Part shown: positions 1 through 8,560 of the stretch, piece by piece
How the letters are laid out: each line of letters begins with the position of its first letter
Numbering within the stretch: position 1 is the first letter of the stretch
NCBI GenBank assembly: GCA_009760885.1
Contig: CM019708.1
Coordinates: forward strand, 558,001-622,000
Reading direction: 5' to 3'
Source: Achatina immaculata
Lineage: Eukaryota > Mollusca > Gastropoda > Stylommatophora > Achatinidae
Length of the DNA: 64,000 bases
Notes under the pieces: generated by a model
Told to the model about the DNA's origin: nothing
The model's input: only the letters and a program-made list of their open reading frames with translations
Databases searched by the model: none
Program-made: the position numbers and the translations under genes

Positions 1-827
1 AGGGGGCGCTGGGAGTTACATGCACAAAGCAATAACAAAATGGCTACCCAGCTGTTAGTGTGTACCAAAGAAGAACAGAGAAGTGTAGTGCGATTTTTGT
101 GGGCTTAATAAGGACATTCAGCTGAGGACATTCATAAGGAAATGATTACAGTTTATGCTGAAAAGTGTTTATCACGTAAAGCGGTCTGTAACTGGGGAAA
201 ATAATTTTCTCAGAGACGCGCCGAAATTGTTGACAAAGTCCGCCTTCTGCGGGGAAGGTTATGCTGACAGTGCTCTGAGATTATCAAGGAGTGTTGTTAA
301 CCAAGTTCCAGAGGTATAGTGACAGTATGAATTCTGTATCGTACTGTGAAGTTCTGTCGATGCTACGGGATGCAATTCGAAGAAAATGTCCTGGTCTGCT
401 GACTAGAGGTGTGCTTCTCCTTCATGACAATGCCAGACCACATACGGTTCGGTTAACCCAAGAGAAGATTGGCCATTTGGGTTGGGAAGTTCTTGAACAT
501 CCACCCTATAGTCCTGACTTAGCTCCAAATATTTTTCACCTGTTTGGTCCATTGAAAAACCACCTTGACGGGAGAAGATTCTCGAGTTACGAAGAGGTGG
601 AAACAGAAGTAAAAAAAATGGTTCAGAAATCGGATTCCCGATTTTTACGCCATGGGTATTGCATCACTGATTACACGATGGGACAAATGTATCGATGTTG
701 GTGGCGATTATGTTGAGAAATAGAGGAATAATGTAGGTTCAAAAATTAAAAGTTTTCAAATTACTGTCACATTAGTTTGTTTTTTTTTAACAGGCATTTG
801 CGAGTTACTTAATGACTTCCCCTCGTA
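1..827 (+). mobile_element. Decayed mariner (Tc1/mariner) DNA transposon, 5' end outside or at the window edge
   Basis: The region holds the two ends of a mariner transposase with the middle deleted. The 3' end reads into gagttacttaatgacttccc followed by ctcgta, which has the form of a mariner terminal inverted repeat next to a TA target site. No matching inverted repeat is seen at the left, so the 5' end probably lies before the window or is degraded. The element cannot be autonomous (see the transposase entry). Confidence 0.8.
40..716 (+). pseudogene. Mariner-type transposase pseudogene
   Basis: An ATG at 40 opens an N-terminal helix-turn-helix segment (KEEQRSVVRFLWA), which is stopped at 106. 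The frame resumes further on with GHSAEDIHKEM, VYAEKCLSRKAVCNW and SQRRAEIVDKV. A deletion then joins it to the C-terminal catalytic half at 291-716. The second catalytic Asp is present (LLHDNARPH). The first Asp region is deleted. At the third position of the DD34D triad, 34 residues after the second Asp, there is Ile instead of Asp (DLAPNIFHLFGPLK, where the family has Asp before FHLF). It therefore has stop codons, a deletion and a lost catalytic residue. This family catalyses cut-and-paste transposition into TA sites; this copy cannot. Confidence 0.85.
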
Positions 828-1290
828 TTTTCAGACTAAACATCGATGATCAGTATCCACTTCTCCTGAATTCTGCCAAATTTAGAATTGTATATAAGTA
901 AATTACGTGCCTCCACACAAGAATGTGACCGGACATTGTAGTGTACTCTAGAGAAAAACAGGAGCTAATAATGATCGAGCTTACGGTTCCATATGTAACA
1001 AGAATATAATAGCAGCATTTATTTAAATGTGAGAAGTACAATGATCTGGTCAAGCAATTGAGGCAGGGAGCAGGAGTCAAGGCTAAAGTGATAGCTGTTG
1101 AAGTGGGAGCGAGAGGATTCGTAGCAACATCAGCATACTACCTATGTAAGCAACTGGGCATAAAGGGACAAGCAAGAGCAAGGGCATTGAAAAGCCTTTC
1201 AGAAACAGCAGAAAAGGCCTCATGCTGGCCGTGAAGAATGCGAAACAAGCATTGAGAGTATAATTAATTTCGTTTGTCACAACTAATACC
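828..1290. other. Intergenic sequence, nothing recognised
   Basis: AT-rich sequence with only short incidental open frames on either strand. No splice-ready coding segment, RNA gene or repeat array was recognised between the mariner end and the tRNA-like SINE head. Confidence 0.4.
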
Positions 1291-1373
1291 GGTCCTCCGT
1301 GGCTAAATCGCCAAAGACGCACTTCGGAGTGCAGTGCCAATCGGAAGATCACCGGTTCAATTCCGGGACGGAA
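1291..1373 (+). repeat. tRNA-derived SINE head (Pol III A and B box)
   Basis: The segment contains an A-box-like tggctaaatcg and a perfect B-box-like ggttcaattcc inside a T-arm (ccgg-ttcaatt-ccgg), spaced as in a tRNA, followed by an A-run (gaaaaaaag). No convincing anticodon arm or paired acceptor stem was found. A SINE head or tRNA pseudogene is therefore more likely than a working tRNA. Tail length and target duplications were not resolved. Confidence 0.5.
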
Positions 1374-1596
1374 AAAAAGCAACAACTCACAAGACCTCTA
1401 GGAGTCATAATCCAGAGGACCCCCCTCCTCTTAGAGTGTTAGGAGTTTAATAGGGCCGAAACACTTGTCTGAGGGAAGGGGGGGGGGTGTACTTCCTCTG
1501 ATGACCTTAAGGAGTTCTGTTGTTGTTCCGCTCTCTACAGTGGAGAGTCCCCTGCATAAGTAGTAAATTACGTGATTCTCTCTCTCTCTCTGAACC

Positions 1597-1775
1597 TTAA
1601 GTGCCCAGGGCACATGGGGCTTCCGCAAGGGTTTTCCACAAATGCCTGTCCTTCGCCTTTTTTTCTGCCCAGGTGAGCCCTCTATTGCTCAACATCCTTT
1701 CTGTTGTTCTTCTCCATGTCTCTTTTGGTCTACCCTTACTTCTGCTCCCCTGGCGATGGTTGGGACAACTCACTA
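1597..1775 (-). mobile_element. C-terminal tail of a LINE reverse-transcriptase ORF
   Basis: The minus strand encodes GRPKETWRRTTERMLSNRG, then a TWAEKKAKDRHLWK segment and a stop. This is the usual C-terminal end of RTE/CR1-type non-LTR retrotransposon polyproteins (pattern GRPxxTWRR...W.....A.DR..W). Only about 55 residues remain, so it is a heavily 5'-truncated insertion. Confidence 0.75.
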
Positions 1776-2023
1776 CCGAAAATAGCACTAAGATGGACGT
1801 GATTCTGCTGAGCGCTTTATCTTTGAGAGAAATGAACGGCGAGACATTAGTTAGTATAAGAGCGTAGTTAGAAAAATTCCATTTTATAATTTATAAGTCC
1901 GCACAAATGAGAAGTGAAATCTGTTTATTTGTCAGTAATATAATTTATATTTTTTTAAAGCTAGTAGTGGTAAATACAGACATGAATTAGTTACCGTATT
2001 CCCCGCCTTAAAAAATGCACCAA

Positions 2024-2175
2024 AATATAAGACGCACCGGCGTATAAAGACGCACCAACGTATAAGACGCACCGGTATATAAGACGCCCCAACGTATAAG
2101 ACGCACCAACGTATAAGACGCACCGGCGTATAAGACGCGCCAACGTATAAGACGCACCAACATATAAGATGCACC
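2024..2175 (+). repeat. 17-bp tandem array (about 9 units)
   Basis: The unit is close to cgtataagacgcaccaa, alternating with copies ending in gg instead of aa. Open frames in several phases here come only from the repeat. Poly-A/C/G tracts follow at 2200-2285. The satellite may have been part of a transposon end, but no element was identified. Confidence 0.85.
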
Positions 2176-2289
2176 TGTAATTTGGCAAGTATTATTTTGG
2201 AACAAAAAAAAAACCCCCACACATTCTTTTCCAATTCCCCCCCCCCCCCCCCAACCTCAAAAAAAAAGAAAAAGGAGGGGGGGGACGGT

Positions 2290-3390
2290 TTCTGGTCCAA
2301 GATTAAATGCTACTAGATATTCTGCTACGGAACGCCATCTATCCTTATACTGGTGTATCCGTACTGATACCTGCGTAGCCTGATACCTGCTTGGGGTTTA
2401 TAGACTAGCTCACAAACTACATTATTGTCCAAGTGATACAGTCTTGTACATCTAACATTCGTGAAAGCGCGTAATCTGAGTGCAGTTTATACCGATAACT
2501 AAATTACCTGGATGTTATGGCCTGTGACCTACCTATGATTGTCGGTGCACAGTGAGAGTAGATAAATTTCTCCACTGCAGTTCAATAACAGCAGAAGAAT
2601 TCACTGAATTCCGGTACGTTGCCTCAGATATAGCACTGGTAACTGAATATAGCGACAAACACGTTTACAAACTGCTACAAAGAATAAACAATATCATCCA
2701 CTTGGACTTAAAGTCTAGGTGATGGTCCAGAACCGATAAGCTCTTTCCCAAGACCTACCAAACCTGACCATTGGAGAATATGACATAGGGCGATTTTTAG
2801 AGGAATATTTTTGCATCTTGTATGGCGGAAGATACCTATACAGCATTATATATATATATCTGCTTCTTGATGTTAACAAAGTCCAGGATTGTAGTAGTCT
2901 CTTGTAAGTTTTAGTAAAATATTTTTTCTTGCTATGTAAAGCTTATATTCTGTTTTCTGTGACTTGTAGTGCTGCAGATTGATTTGCTCATTATGTACGG
3001 AATTCGTCAGGAGTGAATTTGTAACCAGGGCACTGACTTTAAAGAATAAACTGTGGCATATACGTTGTTAATCTTCGTTCTCTTTTATCTACAGATGTTG
3101 TGCTGTAGTTGAATGAATTTTTTTTTAATATCTTGTTTACACTTATATTTTTTTAACAGTCCACCAGTCCGCCTTTCTGTGCAGGCAAGTATTGCTGGTT
3201 ATCATATGTGTTTCTGTTAGCACAACACATGTCATGTCAAAATTTTAACAGTCTGGTGTAACGAAGCGCCACGGGGATAGGTTCGAACCCGTTCCCTTAG
3301 CTACCATAATCTAGCTCATTATATACTGATATAAACCTTCTAATAATCTAGAATAACTGTCTAATGATAATCTAGAGAAAACCGTCTTGG
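2290..3390. other. Intergenic sequence, nothing recognised
   Basis: About 1.1 kb with only a short (TA)n tract near 2846 and T-rich runs near 3120. No coding exon, RNA gene or known element was recognised. Confidence 0.4.
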
Positions 3391-3394
3391 AAGG

Positions 3395-3573
3395 GTACAT
3401 AATGGGAAAAAGAAAGAGAGGAAGACCAAGGCGAAGATGGCTGCAAGACATCGTTGATGATCTGCAAATGGATGCATCAGCAGCAGGTCATCTTGCTCAC
3501 AACCGAGAGGCATACAGGAGTGCTGTTAGGGAGGCAAAGTTCCAAAAGGGACATGCAAATGAATGAATGAATG
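3395..3573 (+). mobile_element. 5'-truncated LINE (family B) C-terminus with (GAAT)n tail
   Basis: The sequence encodes GKRKRGRPRRRWLQDIVDD, LQMDASAAGHLAHNREAYRS and AVREAKFQKGHANE, then ends in a short (gaat)n run. The same terminal segment recurs at 22555-22660(-), 24735-26710(-), 34965-35151(+) and 45748-45892(-), so this is a dispersed family whose insertions retain mainly the 3' end. That is typical of LINE 5' truncation. Confidence 0.85.
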
Positions 3574-3760
3574 AAAACTTTCCCTCTCTTCGTCGATATG
3601 ACACTTATTGTAACAGTAACAGCATATAAAGATGGCATGAAGCCAAACTGAACAAATAATGCAACGATTGAAGCATATGTGTATGCGAAAATTTGTGGGG
3701 AGAGGGAATGACTGATTTCATTTAAGTTTGTTTATACAAATGCGGCAGTAAGCAAAGTTA

Positions 3761-3833
3761 GCAAAATATTAGACAAAATATTAGACAAAATATTAGACAA
3801 AATATTAGACAAAATATTAGACAAAATATTAGA
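3761..3833 (+). repeat. 12-bp tandem array (acaaaatattag, about 6 units)
   Basis: Six nearly perfect copies of acaaaatattag, followed by a poly-T run. It is a simple minisatellite with no coding potential. Confidence 0.9.
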
Positions 3834-3945
3834 CTTTTTTTTAAAGATAGCAGTAGGCCTTTCAGGCACAGCTTCTGACCAACTGCAGCAGCCGCTCTTT
3901 TTTTTTTTTTTGCCATCCCCGTTTTTTTTAAGGCTATATCTTATC

Positions 3946-5215
3946 TTATATCCTTCCCATGCCGTTAAACGTCACATAAGGCTCGCAAAGTAGTTCGCCA
4001 ATTTTCCCTGTCTTCGGCGAGTCTTTCAGCCTCATCAAGGATTTTATGCCTGTTAATTTGGCCTCTCTTAACAATGTCCTCTTCAGAGTTTCACGCGGTC
4101 TGTCTCTTTTTCTTTGACCTGTTGTGTTCCACTTGATAGATTGTTTTGGGATTCTCAGATCGTTTCTTCTCATCACGTGACCAGCATATGTCCATATCCT
4201 TTTCCTGATCACCCATGAGACTGGTTGTTGTTCAGACATCTGTCTTATCTCTGCATTGTTCTTGAATTCGTTCCACTTGATGCCGAGTATTTTCCTTAGG
4301 CATTTGTTTTCAAAAGAGTCTAATTTCTTGTCTATTTCTTTAGTTATTTTCCAGCTTTCGCAATCAAAATGAGGGTGGATATTACATTTGAATTGACTAG
4401 TCTTAACTTGGTTTTTGTGCTTATAACTTTTGAATTCCATATGTTCTCAAGATTCTTGAAGATTGATGCTGCTTTTGCAATTCTGATTCTAACTTTCTTT
4501 CTGGTGTCACCATCCTGGTCTATGTAGCTGCCAAGGTATGCAAATTGATTGACTTCTTCAATATCTGTCCCTTCTATGTGTATTTTTCCATTTTGATTAA
4601 GGGGAATTTTCATTATTTTTGTTTTGTCCTTGTTAATGTCAAGTCCTATTTTGCTAGCCAGTGAAGACAGGCTATCTGTTTTTTCTTGCATGGAATTCAC
4701 ATTGTTACTGATAAGAGATGTCATCAGCAAAATCAAGATCTTCTAGTTGGGTCCCATGTACCCAGTCAATACCTGTGTTACCTGTGCAGAATTTTTTCAT
4801 TATGAAGTCTATTGTATTTCCAAAAAATAAAGGAGACAGTATACATCCTTGTTTCACACCTGCTTCAATCTGGAACCATTCACTCATCCCTTCTTCTGTC
4901 TTGACTGCACAAACATATCCGTTGTAGAAGTCCTTAATTTTGATGTTGACAGTTTTAGATGGTATTCCACATAGACTTAAAAGGGACCTTTTCTTCTTTC
5001 CAAATCGTGTTAAACATTCTCTGTAGTTGTCTCATATTGTCACTATTGATAGCTTTTAGCATTCCGGGTGTTATTTCAGTTCACCTGCAGCTTTTTTTGT
5101 TAGCCATTAAATTCACTGCTATTTCACTTTCATGCAATTTAATTTCATCTAGGTTGACATTTAGTTGTGGGGCTGGTAAGTCGGTTTTGAAGGTTTAACA
5201 ATTCTTTTGGGTGTG
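3946..5215 (-). mobile_element. LINE family A, partial RT and C-terminal domain
   Basis: Minus-strand frames give, in order, an upstream segment (LNVNLDEIKLHESEIAVNL), the RT block GVKQGCILSPLFF, the catalytic box FADDIS, then [29 protein letters not shown] and a C-terminal [18 protein letters not shown]...[11 protein letters not shown]. The frame shifts several times and part of the RT between the first and second segments is missing. The element ends near 3946 with the family-A 3' signature (gtgacgtttaacggcatggg read on the minus strand). No endonuclease domain is present. It is a dead, 5'-truncated copy. Confidence 0.85.
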
Positions 5216-5229
5216 GTCGATTAAGTATA

Positions 5230-5420
5230 TATCGTACACGTTAATTTAGGCTTTCTCCTCTTTTCCTGTTTCTTAGCCCTGTATGTTTTTGTATGAAAAA
5301 GCCATCAGATGACATGTCAAAAATGTGTGTGCGTTAACGAATAAAGCTGCTTCTGACTATTTATAAGTGTAATATTTTGTTATCACAGCATTAATGCGAA
5401 GATCTTGTGTATTTTTATGT
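5230..5420 (+). mobile_element. Penelope-like element arm (PLTR) remnant
   Basis: The segment gccctgtatgtttttgtatg, followed by a gap and then cgaataaagctgcttctgac plus a 'gttatcacagc' tail, matches the terminal arm of the Penelope-like element at 33431-33969. It is diverged and isolated, with no Penelope ORF nearby. It directly follows the start of the family-A LINE above. Confidence 0.65.
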
Positions 5421-5741
5421 AGTCTTATATATGAGGGTGAAACATGAAGTATATTTAAGTAGTTGTGTATATGAGGGTGAAACAAAAAGTACTGATTTTT
5501 ATACCCCTTCCCCCTTCCCCCCCCCCCACACACACACACACATACACAGACTAATCAGTTGACGTCCTTAAGAGATTATGCTGACAGGTAACTCTGAATC
5601 ACTGAAAATCTTATTGAAAAAAAAAGCAAGTAGAGGGAAATGTTCGGATTAAGGAGCTGTGGTTGGTAAAATGGTAATGTCTTTCTGGACGTTATGGAGA
5701 CTACAGTCACACTAGTGGACAGTATGAGCAGGATGGGAAAG

Positions 5742-6056
5742 AAATATAGTGTACCCAGAGCTAAATATAGTGTACCTAGAGCTAAATATAGTGTGCCCAG
5801 AGCTAAATATAGTGTATCCAGAGCTAAATATAGAGTATCCAGAGCTAAATATAGTGTATCCAGAGCTAAATATAGTGTACCCAGAGCTAAATATAGAGTA
5901 TCCAGAGCTAAATATAGTGTGCCCAGAGCTAAATATAGTGTATCCAGAGCTAAATATAGTGTACCCAGAACTAAATATAGTGTGCCCAGAGCTAAATATA
6001 GTGTGCCCAGAGCTAAATATAGTGTACCCAGAGCTAAATATAGTGTACTAAGAGCT
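5742..6056 (+). repeat. 21-bp tandem array (about 15 units)
   Basis: The unit is agctaaatatagtgtacccag with a few substitutions per copy. Because 21 is a multiple of three, two overlapping frames stay open (KYSVPRA and VYPELNI repeats). This is a minisatellite and not evidence of a gene. Confidence 0.95.
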
Positions 6057-6059
6057 AAA

Positions 6060-6838
6060 ACTGAAGAAAGTAATTATTAGGTCTAAGTAAAGTAAACTGT
6101 AATAAAAAAAAACCCTCAAACTAAAGCGAAATAAGTTATAAGATTGTCAGGTAATTACACCGACGTGGAAAGTATGTGCTTTAGAAAAGAAAGACAAATC
6201 GAGGCTGAAATATTGTTTAGTGAAGTGAGACAAGAGGTTTTCAACTTATTATTTGCTAAATGAGAATCAGTTAACAAAGAAAAGAGAGAGAGAGAGAGAG
6301 AGAGCAAGAGAGAGTGAGTGAGAGAAAGAACATCAAGTTTCTTCACTACACGTGGATGTAGACGGTGGGTAACGACATATCCAATCTGCTAACCAAACTG
6401 TTCGCGTGGGGTTGATGGAATGATGGTATATTTAGAATTGTTGGAATGTGGAATTATCAAAACCAGTAAATGGATAACTTTGGGAGTCATCGCCAGGAGA
6501 AGCTGTTACATGTCAACAATGTGAAAATCCGTCAAAGAATGTCAGAAGTTTAATGAACATAAGAGCTCATCATTCTGTTCTCATGATTCCCAGATACAGC
6601 TACATCTCACTGGAGAAAGAGGACTATACGAACAAGCTAAAATATTATGGAACTGTGTATGTATTGTTATATATGCGCATACACAGTTCCATATATTCTA
6701 GCTATATTTTATTATGATAATATTTAGTAGACAAGCATGGATATCAGATAACACATGGAAATGCATAGACGAAAGAAGAGCACCCAAATTAGATATGCTG
6801 AATGTAAAGACAAATCTTGGAAAAGTTTTGGCAAAGGC
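6060..6838. other. Intergenic sequence with a (GA)n tract and one hairpin
   Basis: A (ga)n run lies at 6282-6303. An inverted repeat near 6646-6694 has arms atggaactgtgtatg and catacacagttccat around a ~14-base AT-rich spacer, suggesting a small MITE remnant or cruciform. Nothing else was recognised. Confidence 0.5.
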
Positions 6839-6875
<37 letters not shown>

Positions 6876-7212
6876 CGTCCATCGTCTTCGATGATGACCA
6901 CAGCTTCATCTTGGTCTAAATAGGGTGAAGTGTGTCCGAGCCTGACCAACTAGCCCTATACGAGATTTAAAAGTTTTGCCACACACAGAACATACATGTC
7001 CAGATTCAGTTGGGGGTGCTTGTGCTGCCTTGGCTTTTCGCATTGCGCGTTTGTGCTGGGCACTTTCAATTCTCTCTGGGCACCCAGGGTGGTTATAGCC
7101 CTCCATGATGAGCAGACTTGTGCTATGGACTCCCAAGATTTTGTGTCTATCCCGAAGGCCTGGAGTGAGGTTTTGAGGGTATCCTTGTATCGCTTTTTTA
7201 CCCTCCTGCTTT
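6838..7212 (-). mobile_element. LINE C-terminus with C2H2-like finger and (CAA)n tail
   Basis: Minus-strand frames encode RYKDTLKTSLQAFGID, then HKRAMRKAKAAQAPPTESGH, a zinc-finger-like CSVCGKTFKSRIGLVGQART followed by H, and near the end DEAVVIIEDDGR running into a (CAA)n microsatellite. A frameshift separates the first part from the finger. The finger spacing fits C-x2-C-x12-x-x3-H, but the first His is Gln in this copy. A C-terminal finger and a microsatellite tail are features of several invertebrate LINE families. The element is 5'-truncated. Confidence 0.8.
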
Positions 7213-7249
7213 CTGTTTTTTGTTTTTTTTTTTTTTTTTGCAAAAGCAA

Positions 7250-8560
7250 CATACAAAGAACTAGACAATAAAGTAAAAAATTCAGCTAGAAGAGACAAAA
7301 GAGAATATATGGACAATATGGCAAAAGAAGCAGAAAATTCAGCAAAAACAGGAGACACCAAAACTGTATATTTTTAAAAAAGTGTGTTATATAACATTCA
7401 GAAAAAGCTAACAGATGCTATTACCTCCAGAGAAAGACCAGTCTTTAGTAAAACAAGCAACCTATTAACATCAAGTAAAGACCAAAAGCAAAAATGGGCT
7501 GAACACTTCCAAGAAATATTTAATCGACCACACCCAAATGAATTAATAAATATTGAAACCGATTTACCAGTTCTAGAACTAAATGTCAACCTAGATGAAG
7601 TTACACTGAGTGAAATTGAAACAGCAGTGAATCTAATGGCTAGCAACAAAGCTGCGAGTGAAGATGAAATAACAGTCGAAATGTTAAAAGCTATTAACAG
7701 TGACAAGATAAGCCAGCTACAGAGACTTTTTAATAAAATCTGGTTAGAAGAAAAGGTCCCTTCTAAATGGAAACAATGAATCATTGATAAAATACTCAAA
7801 AAAGGCAATTTCAATTATTGTAATAACTGGAGGGGTGTAACATTACTATCTAGCAAAATAGGTCTTGAAATTAACAAAGACAAAACAAAAATAATGAAAT
7901 TTTTCATTAATCAAGAAGGAAGAATGTACGTAGAATGAACAGCTGTTGAAGAAGTAAACCAATTTGCATACTTTGGCAGCTACATAGACCAGGATGGTGA
8001 CACCAGGAAGGGAGTTAGAATTCCAAAAGCAACATTGTCCTTCAAAAATCTTAAGAATATATGGAATTCAAAAAGTTATAAGCAAAAAAACCAAGTTAAG
8101 ATTATTCAATTCAAATGTGATATCCACCCTCATTTATGCATGCGAAAGCTGGATAATAACTAAAGAAACAGACAAGAAATCAGACTTTTTTGAAAAAAAA
8201 ATGCCCAAGGAAAACACTCGGTATAAAGTGGAACGAATTTAAGAACAACACAGAGATAAGACAGATGAGCAAACAATAATCTGTCTCATGGGTGATCAGA
8301 AAAAGAAAATGGACATGTGTAGGCCATGTGATGAGAAGAAACAATACTAAAAACAAGCTATCAAGTGGAGCACAACAGTCCCAAGAAAAGAGGTCGTCCA
8401 TGTGAAACTCTAATGAGAACATTATTAAAAGCCAGTTTAGTGGGCGTAACATCCATTGATGAAGTTGGAAAAACTCGCCGAAAACAGGAAAACTTGGCAA
8501 ACTATGCGAGCCCTATGTGACGTTTAGCGGTACGGGAAGGATGTAAGATGTGTATCCGCA
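7250..8560 (+). mobile_element. LINE family A copy with the RT core deleted
   Basis: The sequence encodes the pre-RT linker (YKELDNKVKNSARRDKREYM), then EHFQEIFNRPHPNELINIET and ETAVNLMASNKAASEDEITV, then NWRGVTLLSS, which is fused directly to KIGLEINKDKTKIMKF. The RT catalytic palm, including the ADD box, is therefore missing. After that come [15 protein letters not shown] and a degraded C-terminus with several stops. It ends near 8555 with the family-A 3' signature (gacgtttagcggtacgggaa). It sits directly beside the oppositely oriented LINE at 6838-7212. Confidence 0.85.

Noticed and set aside
1291..1373. Functional tRNA gene
   Set aside because: A and B boxes are present, but the acceptor stem and anticodon arm do not pair properly. 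SINE head or pseudogene preferred.
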